Below, in pieces: positions 1 to 7,123 of a stretch of DNA of 7,123 nucleotides. Numbering within the stretch: the first letter of the stretch is position 1; every line of letters starts with the position of its first letter. This DNA is from Bacillota bacterium (GTDB lineage Bacteria; Bacillota; Clostridia; Christensenellales; Aristaeellaceae): the NCBI GenBank assembly GCA_023392755.1, contig JAEWNM010000179.1, positions 1-7,123 of the forward strand. Direction: 5' to 3'. A program made the position numbers and the translations under genes. The notes beneath the pieces were generated by a model. It did not search any database. It was given only the letters and a program-made list of their open reading frames with translations, and was not told the origin of the DNA.

Positions 1-14
1 GGGCTTTCCGGTCG

Positions 15-79
15 CCCTTTGGAAACCTTCGGACGTCTTGTGTACATGACTTAATATTTAACATAGGGTTTCCAAAGGG
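15..79. repeat. 13-bp inverted repeat with a 39-nt centre
   Basis: Positions 15-27 (CCCTTTGGAAACC) and 67-79 (GGTTTCCAAAGGG) are perfect reverse complements separated by an AT-rich stretch at 28-66. The arrangement resembles the ends of a small palindromic intergenic element. No transposase, target duplication or att site can be seen, so its nature is open. Confidence 0.65.
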
Positions 80-92
80 ATATATCCCTTTG
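73..92. repeat. Perfect 20-nt palindrome
   Basis: Positions 73-82 and 83-92 are exact reverse complements with no spacer, built around CCCTTTG arms and an AT-rich centre. Being palindromic, it would form the same hairpin on either strand. It overlaps one arm of the longer 13-bp inverted repeat (67-79), so two alternative foldings are possible. Confidence 0.7.
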
Positions 93-101
93 AAGGAGGG
101 T

Positions 102-124
102 CCAGGGAGGCAGCGCCTCCCTGG
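102..124 (-). terminator. GC-rich hairpin right after the leuA stop (possible terminator)
   Basis: Arms 102-111 and 115-124 are perfectly complementary over 10 bp with a 3-nt loop, and the hairpin begins 3 nt after the leuA stop codon. The position suits the 3' end of the operon. However, the bases after it in the direction of transcription are not T-rich, so it is not a canonical intrinsic terminator. It could instead protect the 3' end of the mRNA or be part of the repeat unit around it. Confidence 0.45.
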
Positions 125-127
125 CGG

Positions 128-1601
<1,474 letters not shown>

Positions 1602-1624
<23 letters not shown>

Positions 1625-3287
1625 TATCTTCCGCTCCTTCCTTCAAAACGGCGCCCTGATCCGCCGACGATACCATGGCCGCGTAGCGCTTTAGGTAGCC
1701 CGACAGCGGAGCGCGCTTCGGGGCCTCAAAGGAAGCCCGCCGGGATGCGATCTCCGCCTCGGGCAGACTAAGGTGCAGAAGCTTGGCCGGAATGTCGATT
1801 TCGATCAAATCTCCTTCTTGAACAAGGGCGATGAGCCCGCCCGCGGCGGCTTCCGGGGAAATATGTCCGATGGCCGCGCCCCTTGTCGCCCCGGAAAACC
1901 GGCCGTCGGTGATGAGGGCCACGGATGTATCCAGGCCCATACCGGCGATAGCGGAGGTGGGGCCCAGCATTTCCCGCATGCCGGGGCCGCCGGCGGGACC
2001 CTCGTAGCGGATGACCACCACGTCGCCTTCCGTGATTTTACCCGCATAGATGGCGGCAATGGCGTCGGCCTCCCCGTCAAACACGCGCGCGGGGCCCGTA
2101 TGGCGCAGCATTTCCGGGGCCACGGCGCTTTGCTTTACCACTGCGCCGCCCTCACACAGGTTGCCAAAAAGAACCGCCAGCCCGCCGGCCGGGGCGTATG
2201 GGCTTTCCCAGGGACGAATCACCTGGGGATCAAGAACCTTTACACCGATCAGGTTTTCGGCCACCGTTTTGCATGTCACAGTCATGCAGTTGCCGTTGAG
2301 CAGGCCCATTTGCCTCAGCTCCCCCATCACCGCCGGGATGCCCCCAGCCTGGTACAAGTCCTGCACGTGGTGCTTTCCGGCCGGGGCCAGCTTGCACAGG
2401 TTGGGCGTCTTTTGGCTGATCTCATTGATTTTGGCAAGGGGAAAAGGCGCGCCGGCCTCCAAAGCAATGGCTTTCAAATGCAGTGCCGTATTGGTGGAGC
2501 AGCCCAGGGCCATATCCACCACCAGCGCGTTTTCAATGGATTTTTCGTTCAAAATGTCCCTGGCGCATATGTTTTTCTCCAAAAGCTCCATGATTTTCAT
2601 GCCGGCTTCCTTGGCCAGGCGCATCCTGGCAGCGTACACCGCGGGGATGGTGCCGTTGCCGGGCAGCCCCAGGCCGATGACTTCCGTCAGGCAGTTCATG
2701 GAGTTGGCGGTAAACATGCCGGAGCAGGAGCCGCAGCCGGGGCAGACTTCGTTTTCAATGCAGGCCAGTTCTTCCTCCCCGATATTGCCGGCCATATAAG
2801 AGCCCACCGCCTCAAAGGCGCTGTTCAGGTCCTTTCCGTTCAATGAAAGCATAGGCCCGCCAGATACGAAAATGCTGGGCAGGTTCAGCCGCGCCGCCGC
2901 CATGAGCATACCCGGCACCACCTTATCGCAGTTGGGTATGAACACCAATGCGTCAAAAGCGTGGGCCCGCACCATACATTCGATGGTGTCGGCAATCAGC
3001 TCTCTTGTGCACAGGGAATAGCGCATCCCCTCGTGGCCCATGGCGATACCGTCGCAAACGGCGATGGTGTTGAACTCCAGGGGCGTTCCCCCCGCCATCA
3101 GCACGCCGTCCTTCACGGCCCTTGCAATCTGCTTAAGGTGAATGTGGCCGGGCACGATTTCATTGAAGGAATTGACAATGCCGATAAAGGGCTTTTTCAT
3201 TTGGCCGTCGGTGAGCCCGCAAGCCTTCAAAAGCGATCGGTGGGGCGTTCGCTCCGGCCCTGTTTTTACGGCGTCGGAACGGCTCAT
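1602..3287 (-). CDS. ilvD: Dihydroxyacid dehydratase
   Basis: IlvD removes water from 2,3-dihydroxyisovalerate or 2,3-dihydroxy-3-methylvalerate to give the 2-oxo acids before valine and isoleucine. The protein has 561 residues, usual for the family. Visible motifs: NSFNEIVPGHIHL at 39-51, NCDKVVPGM at 119-127 (cluster Cys120), CPGCGSCSGMFTANSMNCL at 182-200 (cluster Cys in GSCSG), YEGPAGGPGM at 428-437 and DGRFSGATRG at 461-470 (the family's catalytic Ser). Position 47 is Gly, as in E. coli IlvD, rather than the third cluster Cys of the [2Fe-2S] mycobacterial and plant type. I infer an oxygen-labile [4Fe-4S]-type enzyme, fitting an anaerobe. Residue 339 is Cys where a TGKT-like Gly is usual. 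The start ATG at 3287 overlaps the ilvC stop as ATGA, with AGGAGG (3300..3295) 7 nt upstream. Confidence 0.96.
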
Positions 3288-4291
3288 TTGTTTTCCTCCT
3301 TGGGCTTTTGCCAGCTCATTTTGGCCCGCAGCTCCGCGCCAGTCTTTTCCAGCAGGCTGTTCTGGGCGGCATAGCGCATGGCGTTGAAGGAGGGGCGGTT
3401 GGCCTGGTTCTCCAAAATCCAGTTGCGGGCAAATACGCCGTTTTGAATCTCGGTGAGCACCTTCTTCATTTCCTTCTTCGTTTCCTCGGTGATGATGCGG
3501 GGGCCGGTTACATAGTCGCCGTACTCCGCCGTGTCGGAAATGGAATAGCGCATGAAGTTCATGCCGCCGGCCACCACCAGGTCGATGATGAGCTTCATTT
3601 CATGAACACACTCAAAGTACGCGCTTTCTGGCTGGTAACCGGCCTCCACCAGCGTATCGAACCCGGCCTTCATCAAAGCCGTCACGCCGCCGCAGAGTAC
3701 CGCCTGCTCGCCAAAAAGGTCCGTCTCCGTCTCCTCGCGGAAGGTGGTTTCCAGGATACCGGCGCGTGCGCCGCCGATGCCCGCGGCATACGCCAGCGCG
3801 ATGCCCTTGGCGTCGCCGTTGGGGTCCTGGTATACAGCGATCAGGTTGGGCACGCCCTTGCCCTCCACAAACTGGCTGCGCACGGTATGGCCGGGGCCCT
3901 TGGGCGCGATCATGATGACGGCCACATCCTTGGGGACGACGATCTGGCCGAAATGGATGTTGAAGCCGTGGGCGAAGGCCAGCGTCTTGCCGGGCTTCAA
4001 AGAAGGGGCGATGTCGTTCTTGTACAGCGCGGCCTGCTTTTCATCGTTCACCAGGATCATGATCACATCCGCCGCCGCAACGGCATCACAGGTCAGCATC
4101 ACATCAAGTCCCGCTTCCCTGGCGGCCGCCGCCGATTTTGACCCCCTGTACAGGCCCACCACCACGTCATAACCGCTGTCCTTCAAGTTCAGCGCATGGG
4201 CGTGGCCTTGGCTGCCGTAGCCGATGACGGCAATCTTTTTCCCCTGAAGGTAACTGGAATCGCAATCCTGCTGGTAGTACATCCTGGCCAT
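3284..4291 (-). CDS. ilvC: Ketol-acid reductoisomerase, class I
   Basis: IlvC isomerises and reduces acetolactate or acetohydroxybutyrate with NAD(P)H and Mg2+. At 335 residues it is the short class I form, not the long E. coli class II form. The N-terminal Rossmann domain shows GYGSQGHAHALNL at 24-36 and the cofactor loop GLYRGSKS at 46-53. The catalytic-type His108 lies in AHGFN, and APKGPGHTVR is at 129-138. The C-terminal knotted helical domain carries the metal ligands in DLFGEQ (Asp191, Glu195) and FECVHEMK (Glu227, Glu231), plus Ser252 in ISDTAEYGD. All catalytic positions appear intact. The cofactor loop has Tyr-Arg where many NADPH enzymes have Arg-Pro or similar, so NADH versus NADPH use is uncertain. 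The gene starts 7 nt after the ilvN stop, with GAGGAG (4307..4302) inside the end of ilvN as its RBS. Confidence 0.96.
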   Translation of the reverse strand: MARMYYQQDCDSSYLQGKKIAVIGYGSQGHAHALNLKDSGYDVVVGLYRGSKSAAAAREAGLDVMLTCDAVAAADVIMILVNDEKQAALYKNDIAPSLKPGKTLAFAHGFNIHFGQIVVPKDVAVIMIAPKGPGHTVRSQFVEGKGVPNLIAVYQDPNGDAKGIALAYAAGIGGARAGILETTFREETETDLFGEQAVLCGGVTALMKAGFDTLVEAGYQPESAYFECVHEMKLIIDLVVAGGMNFMRYSISDTAEYGDYVTGPRIITEETKKEMKKVLTEIQNGVFARNWILENQANRPSFNAMRYAAQNSLLEKTGAELRAKMSWQKPKEENK

Positions 4292-4298
4292 AAAAAAG

Positions 4299-4811
4299 TC
4301 ACTCCTCTTCTTTTTGTGTCAGCACATAGCCGTTCCTGCCAATGGCGGTCACGCCTGTGCGGCATAGCTCAATGATTCCAAATGGTTCCAAAAAGGTAAC
4401 AAAGGCGTCCAGCTTGGCTTTTTCCCCCGTCAGCTCCATGGTCATGGTATCGGGGGCTAAATCGATCACCTTGGCGCGGAACACCGTCACGGCGTCCAGC
4501 GCCTGGCTCCTTGTATCCGGCGCGGCCCTGACCTTGACCAGTAAAAGCTCCCGGATCACGGTCTGATGAAGGTCCATCAGCTCCACCACCTTGACATCGT
4601 GGAGCTTTTCCAGCTGCCGCACGATCTGCTCCCTGACATAGCCGTCGCCCGTGGCCAGAATGGTCACGCGGGATATGAGGCTGCTTTGCGTTTCCCCGAC
4701 AGACAGGCTGTCGATGTTGAAGCCGCGCCTTGCGAACAGGCCGGAAATGCGGGTCAGTACGCCGGATTCGTTGCTGACCAGCAGCGACAGTATGAACTTT
4801 TGGTTTTCCAT
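4299..4811 (-). CDS. ilvN: Acetolactate synthase small (regulatory) subunit
   Basis: This is the regulatory subunit of acetohydroxyacid synthase. It binds the IlvB catalytic subunit, raises its activity and gives feedback inhibition by valine. The 170-residue protein has an N-terminal ACT domain (about 5-78) and a C-terminal ALS small-subunit domain (about 85-162), the normal two-domain length. The effector-loop sequence NESGVLTRISGLFARRGFNI at 14-33 keeps Asn14, Gly17 and Asn32. These align with E. coli IlvH residues whose mutation relieves valine inhibition, so I infer a valine-sensitive enzyme. The ATG at 4811 is 4 nt after the ilvB stop, with AAGGGGG (4825..4819) as RBS inside the end of ilvB. 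Subunits of one complex are thus made from adjacent, coupled cistrons. The family is sometimes labelled ilvH; with ilvB in the same operon, ilvN is used here. Confidence 0.95.
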   Translation of the reverse strand: MENQKFILSLLVSNESGVLTRISGLFARRGFNIDSLSVGETQSSLISRVTILATGDGYVREQIVRQLEKLHDVKVVELMDLHQTVIRELLLVKVRAAPDTRSQALDAVTVFRAKVIDLAPDTMTMELTGEKAKLDAFVTFLEPFGIIELCRTGVTAIGRNGYVLTQKEEE

Positions 4812-4815
4812 GGCT

Positions 4816-6483
4816 TTACCCCCTTACGATCATATCCCGGATGGAGCCGTTGGGCGGGATCATGGGCAGAACCTTTTCATCCCGGTGGATACGCGCGTCG
4901 ATCACCACCGGGCCCGTGAGCTGGAATGCTTTGTCCAGCACGGCGTCCATCTTGTCCATGGCATCCAGGCGCAGGCCCTTGGCCCCGAAGGCCTGGGCCA
5001 GCAAGACAAAATCGGTGGCCCGGTTCAGTGTCGTATTGGAATAGCGGCGGCCAAAGAACATGGTCTGCCACTGGCGCACCATGCCCAATACGCTGTTATT
5101 GAGCACCACGACCACAAGGGGCAGGCGATTGGTAACCGCCGTGGCCAGCTCGTTCATGTTCATATGAAAGCTGCCATCGCCGGTAAACAGAACGGTCTTC
5201 TTCATTCCCGTGCCGATGCAGGCCCCAATGGCTGCGCCCAGGCCAAAGCCCATGGTACCCAACCCTCCGGAAGTAATGAACGTGCGAGGCGTATGAAAGC
5301 TGTAATACTGCGCGGTCCACAACTGATGCTGGCCAACGTCGGTGGCTACGGGGCTGTCGGCCGCCAGCCGCTTGCTCACCGCCTTGATCACCGTTTCAGG
5401 GTTTAGGCGGCTCTCATCCATGGTGAGATGGTTGTCCGGCGCGCTCTTTAATTCCTCCACCTCAAAAAGCCAGGCAGGATCGGATCTTTGAAGGCCGCAT
5501 CCGTTCAGCGCGGTAAGCGCCTCCTTCACATCGGCCACCAGTGCCACATAGGCGGGAATGTTCTTGCTGATCTCCGCGGGATCAATGTCAATATGCAGCA
5601 CCTTGCGGTTTTTGGAAAACTCCTGCTTGTTGCCTGTGGCCCTGTCGGAGAACCGCGTACCCACCGCGATGATCAGGTCGGCCCGGTCAATGGCCTTGGA
5701 GGCGGCAAACCTGCCATGCATGCCTGTCATGCCCAGGAACAGGGGATGGGTATGGGGCACGGCGGAAAGGCCCATCATGCTGGTGCCGATAGGCGCGCCG
5801 ATGGTCTCCGCCAATCGGATCAGTTCTTCCCCCGCCTCGGCGGCTACAACGCCGCCGCCGGCATACAAAAAGGGCCTTTGGGAGCAGGCGATCAATTCCG
5901 CAGCCTGCGCGATGGCCTGGCTGTCCGGCGCTTTGACCTTCTTTGCTTCTCCCTTGGCCCTTCCGTCAAATGCACATTCCGCAATCTGCACATCCTTGGG
6001 GATATCCACCAGCACAGGCCCCGGCCTGCCGGAAGCGGCGATACCGAAAGCCTCCCTCAGTGTATCCGCCAGGCGGTTCACATCCTTGACGATGTAATTG
6101 TGCTTGGTGATGGGCATGGTAATGCCCGTGATGTCCACTTCCTGAAAGCTGTCGCGGCCGATCAGCGAGCATGCCACATTCCCGGTGATGGCCACCATCG
6201 GCGTGGAATCCAGGAAAGCCGTGGCGATGCCGGTCACCAGATTCGTGGCGCCGGGGCCGGAGGTGGCGATCACCACGCCAGTCTTGCCCGTGGCCCGGGC
6301 ATACCCATCCGCGGCATGAGCGGCGCCCTGCTCATGGCAGGTGATCACATGGCGCAGCCAGGCGGAGGCTTTGTATAGCTCATCATAAATATTCAATACC
6401 GTGCCGCCGGGATACCCGAAAACAGTATCCACCTGTTGCTCCTTCAAAACCTCCATCAGTATCTGCGCGCCGTTCAGCCTCAT
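4816..6483 (-). CDS. ilvB: Acetolactate synthase large (catalytic) subunit
   Basis: The ThDP- and FAD-dependent catalytic subunit of acetohydroxyacid synthase joins two pyruvates to 2-acetolactate, or pyruvate and 2-oxobutyrate to 2-aceto-2-hydroxybutyrate. From the chosen start it has 555 residues. Domains in order: N-terminal Pyr domain with FGYPGGTVLNIYDEL at 22-36 and HEQGAAHAADGYARATG at 50-66 (Glu51 activates ThDP), then TSGPGATN at 74-81. A central FAD-type domain contains GTRFSDRATG at 275-284 and HIDIDPAEI at 297-305. The C-terminal PP domain has the ThDP-Mg motif from GDGSF (435) to LNN (463), and MVRQWQ at 468-473. The ATG at 6483 is chosen because AAGGAGG (6498..6492) sits 8 nt upstream. 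A longer reading from 6528 would begin inside the terminator hairpin and add 15 residues unlike the family. It is the first structural gene, placed directly behind the attenuator. Confidence 0.96.
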   Translation of the reverse strand: MRLNGAQILMEVLKEQQVDTVFGYPGGTVLNIYDELYKASAWLRHVITCHEQGAAHAADGYARATGKTGVVIATSGPGATNLVTGIATAFLDSTPMVAITGNVACSLIGRDSFQEVDITGITMPITKHNYIVKDVNRLADTLREAFGIAASGRPGPVLVDIPKDVQIAECAFDGRAKGEAKKVKAPDSQAIAQAAELIACSQRPFLYAGGGVVAAEAGEELIRLAETIGAPIGTSMMGLSAVPHTHPLFLGMTGMHGRFAASKAIDRADLIIAVGTRFSDRATGNKQEFSKNRKVLHIDIDPAEISKNIPAYVALVADVKEALTALNGCGLQRSDPAWLFEVEELKSAPDNHLTMDESRLNPETVIKAVSKRLAADSPVATDVGQHQLWTAQYYSFHTPRTFITSGGLGTMGFGLGAAIGACIGTGMKKTVLFTGDGSFHMNMNELATAVTNRLPLVVVVLNNSVLGMVRQWQTMFFGRRYSNTTLNRATDFVLLAQAFGAKGLRLDAMDKMDAVLDKAFQLTGPVVIDARIHRDEKVLPMIPPNGSIRDMIVRG

Positions 6484-6491
6484 CGCTGTCC

Positions 6492-6498
6492 CCTCCTT
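6492..6498 (-). promoter_or_regulatory. RBS of ilvB
   Basis: AAGGAGG, 8 nt before the ATG at 6483, is a near-perfect Shine-Dalgarno sequence. It fixes the ilvB start and lies just after the U-tract of the attenuator. Only transcripts that read through the terminator carry it. Confidence 0.9.
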
Positions 6499-6502
6499 AA
6501 TC

Positions 6503-6540
6503 AAAAACCCCCTGAACCGTGTACACACGGTTCAGGGGGT
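6503..6540 (-). terminator. Intrinsic terminator (attenuator) before ilvB
   Basis: On the minus strand, arms 6540..6526 and 6521..6507 are perfectly complementary over 15 bp with the 4-nt loop TGTA, followed at once by a T5 tract (6507..6503, its first T being in the stem). It lies 18 nt after the leader stop codon and ends just before the ilvB RBS. A terminator this strong upstream of the first structural gene on the same strand has little purpose except conditional termination, so I call it the attenuator of the operon. Confidence 0.93.
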
Positions 6541-6573
6541 GTCAGCATATCGGTGCGTTTATGCCTCTACCGT
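6527..6573 (-). other. Candidate antiterminator pairing
   Basis: ACGGU and AGG at 6573..6564 (leader codons 37-40) can pair with CCU and ACCGU at 6536..6527 in the 5' arm of the terminator: 8 base pairs around a 2x2 internal loop. Forming this would block the terminator. A ribosome that reaches the leader stop codon would cover 6573..6564 and let the terminator form, while one stalled in the Leu/Val/Ile run would leave it free. This is the expected polarity for attenuation. The helix is short, so confidence is modest. Confidence 0.4.
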
Positions 6574-6681
6574 TCTCCCGTCCCTTAGCATACACAAAAA
6601 CCCGTTGGCGGCCAGTACGTTAATTCGTACAAGGACGACAACGAGAAGAAGAATGCTAAGGCCCAGGGACAAGTAGTTCAT
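6559..6681 (-). CDS. ilv leader peptide (ilvL-like), 40 residues rich in Leu, Val and Ile
   Basis: A short ORF starts at ATG 6681, with AAGGAG (6693..6688) 6 nt upstream, and stops at TAA 6561..6559. It begins MNYLSLGLSILLLVVV. Of 40 residues, 10 are Leu, 6 Val and 2 Ile; codons 8-18 hold ten such codons in eleven. The last third (from about residue 33, RDGRTVEA) is polar. The bias, the strong RBS and the position between promoter and attenuator mark it as a leader peptide. It would sense charging of Leu, Val and Ile tRNAs by ribosome stalling, like enterobacterial IlvL, although its sequence is not obviously related to IlvL. Its Leu codons are mainly CUU, CUC, CUG and UUG. A small membrane peptide is the alternative, but the context argues against it. 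Confidence 0.85.
   Translation of the reverse strand: MNYLSLGLSILLLVVVLVRINVLAANGFLCMLRDGRTVEA
6583..6661 (-). other. Leader RNA 1:2 pairing (9-bp inverted repeat)
   Basis: CCUUAGCAU (6661..6653, leader codons 7-10) is perfectly complementary to AUGCUAAGG (6591..6583, codons 31-33), with the Leu/Val/Ile run in the 61-nt loop. A ribosome stalled at codons 11-18 would cover the first arm, so this stem could act as the 1:2 or pause structure of an attenuator. A second possible partner for the first arm is AUGCUGA at 6548..6542, just before the terminator (7 pairs including one G-U). The pairings are visible by eye; their roles are inferred. Confidence 0.5.
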
Positions 6682-6714
6682 AAGTTTCTCCTTGCGGAAA
6701 AAAGTTTTTATAAA

Positions 6715-6742
6715 GGTATCACATAGCGGGAAGCTTTGTCAA
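6715..6742 (-). promoter_or_regulatory. Probable sigma70-type promoter of the ilv operon
   Basis: TTGACA at 6742..6737 is a perfect -35 box. A weak -10, GATACC at 6720..6715, follows after 16 nt and has an upstream TG at 6723-6722 (extended -10 form). A hexamer TATAAA nearby is too far from the -35 box (24 nt). Transcription would start near 6708, giving a short 5' leader before the peptide ATG at 6681. Confidence 0.6.
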
Positions 6743-6752
6743 GAAACCCGCT
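6725..6752. promoter_or_regulatory. Dyad spanning the -35 box (possible operator)
   Basis: AGCGGG (6725-6730) and CCCGCT (6747-6752) form a perfect 6-bp inverted repeat whose 16-bp centre contains the -35 box. The geometry fits a dimeric repressor site. It is not followed by a T-tract, so it is a poor terminator for the upstream gene. No regulator can be named. Confidence 0.35.
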
Positions 6753-6808
6753 GTTCTTTTCTTGTACTTCGCAAAATTCCTTAATTACCCCGAAACCTTG
6801 ATTATGCC

Positions 6809-7123
6809 TTATCCCGGCATGACATCGCTCTTCTTCGGGCTGTTCCTGCCCTCCAAATCCGGCGGCCTGCGCTCCATCGCGGCCAAGGCAATCTCAATAT
6901 CCTCCAAAACTTCTTCCCGTGTATGGCAGCCCACCGTCACCATATCGCAATCCCTAAGCGTGGCAAAGGAGAAGGTCAATCCTACAAAGGGCGAAACCCT
7001 TCCCGCCGCCATGGCCTTGATGGTCATCACCGGCTTCTTCGCGCTCCAGATCACCTTGTGAATGTACTCAATTTCCACCTGCATCAAAAAGCCGGCGCAG
7101 TTGTAGATTTGAATGTATGTCTC
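6809..7123 (-). CDS. C-terminal part of an uncharacterised TIM-barrel-like protein (partial)
   Basis: The frame is open from the right edge to a TAA at 6811..6809, giving 104 residues that begin ETYIQIYNCAGF. The true start lies outside the window; a TTG at 7087 has no good RBS and cuts through conserved-looking sequence. KPVMTIKAMAAGR and DCDMVTVGCHTREEV look like strands 7 and 8 of a TIM barrel with a phosphate- or cofactor-binding Gly turn, as in aldo/keto reductase-like proteins. A final helix and a polar, charged tail follow. I do not recognise the family with certainty and assign no reaction. It shares the strand of the ilv operon, but about 65 bp and a separate promoter lie between them, so it is probably a different transcription unit. 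Confidence 0.7.
   Translation of the reverse strand, partial: ETYIQIYNCAGFLMQVEIEYIHKVIWSAKKPVMTIKAMAAGRVSPFVGLTFSFATLRDCDMVTVGCHTREEVLEDIEIALAAMERRPPDLEGRNSPKKSDVMPG

Larger units (their letters stand above)
1..127. repeat. Non-coding tail after leuA with nested inverted repeats
   Basis: No credible gene is visible here. Read on the minus strand it is the DNA just after the leuA stop codon. It contains three inverted repeats: a GC-rich 10-bp hairpin (102-124), a perfect 20-nt palindrome (73-92), and a 13-bp inverted repeat whose arms are at 15-27 and 67-79. The second arm of the 13-bp repeat overlaps the palindrome, so a CCCTTTGG-like word recurs three times. This density of dyads in 127 bases looks like a dispersed intergenic repeat unit or a compound terminator rather than ordinary spacer. 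The unit may continue past the left edge. Confidence 0.6.

Noticed and set aside
1773..2846. Long plus-strand open frame (357 codons)
   Set aside because: It lies wholly antisense to ilvD, has a His- and Gly-rich composition typical of a shadow of GC-rich codons, and no RBS or domain.
3308..4141. Plus-strand open frame (277 codons)
   Set aside because: Antisense shadow of ilvC, which is intact with all catalytic residues.
5488..6378. Long plus-strand open frame (296 codons)
   Set aside because: Antisense shadow of ilvB with low-complexity composition and no recognisable motifs.
6484..6528. Longer ilvB start at 6528
   Set aside because: It would begin inside the terminator hairpin, lacks an RBS, and adds residues unlike the family; the ATG at 6483 has a near-perfect RBS.
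6559..6681. Leader ORF as a functional small membrane protein
   Set aside because: It is hydrophobic, but its place between promoter and attenuator and its Leu/Val/Ile codon run are better explained by a leader peptide. Not fully excluded.
6541..6720. T-box or other riboswitch before ilvB
   Set aside because: No T-box consensus or specifier-loop arrangement was seen, and the region is occupied by a translated-looking leader ORF.
6764..6778. CodY-like box upstream of the promoter
   Set aside because: Only 9 of 15 positions match the AATTTTCWGAAAATT consensus, with nearly all of the second half wrong; too weak to claim.

Overview
The window is almost filled by one branched-chain amino acid biosynthesis operon on the minus strand, read from right to left: leader region, ilvB, ilvN, ilvC, ilvD, leuA. 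The genes are tightly packed (gaps of 4 and 7 nt, then overlaps of 4 and 23 nt), which points to one transcript and translational coupling. The set makes acetolactate from pyruvate (or acetohydroxybutyrate from 2-oxobutyrate) with IlvBN. IlvC converts this to the dihydroxy acid and IlvD to the 2-oxo acid precursor of valine or isoleucine. LeuA then commits 2-oxoisovalerate to leucine. leuC, leuD and leuB are not in the window.

Organism: strong AGGAGG-type ribosome binding sites, a short class I ketol-acid reductoisomerase, an E. coli-like (probably oxygen-labile) dihydroxyacid dehydratase and GC-rich third codon positions suggest a moderately high-GC anaerobic Bacillota, probably of class Clostridia. 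This is inference from protein style, not a database match.

Layout by position: 1-127 is non-coding and full of nested inverted repeats just after leuA. leuA lies at 128-1624, ilvD at 1602-3287, ilvC at 3284-4291, ilvN at 4299-4811 and ilvB at 4816-6483. Positions 6484-6742 hold the control region: a sigma70-type -35 box, a 40-codon leader ORF with an excellent RBS and a dense run of Leu, Val and Ile codons, competing RNA pairings, and a 15-bp perfect terminator hairpin with a U-tract just before the ilvB RBS. Positions 6809-7123 carry the C-terminal end of an unrecognised TIM-barrel-like protein that enters from beyond the right edge.

The most interesting element is the leader. It has the logic of ribosome-mediated transcription attenuation known from enterobacterial ilv operons, in a background where tRNA-sensing T-boxes are the usual control of such operons. 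I see no T-box consensus here. A plausible antiterminator can be drawn in which the last leader codons pair with the 5' arm of the terminator; a ribosome that finishes the peptide would cover them.
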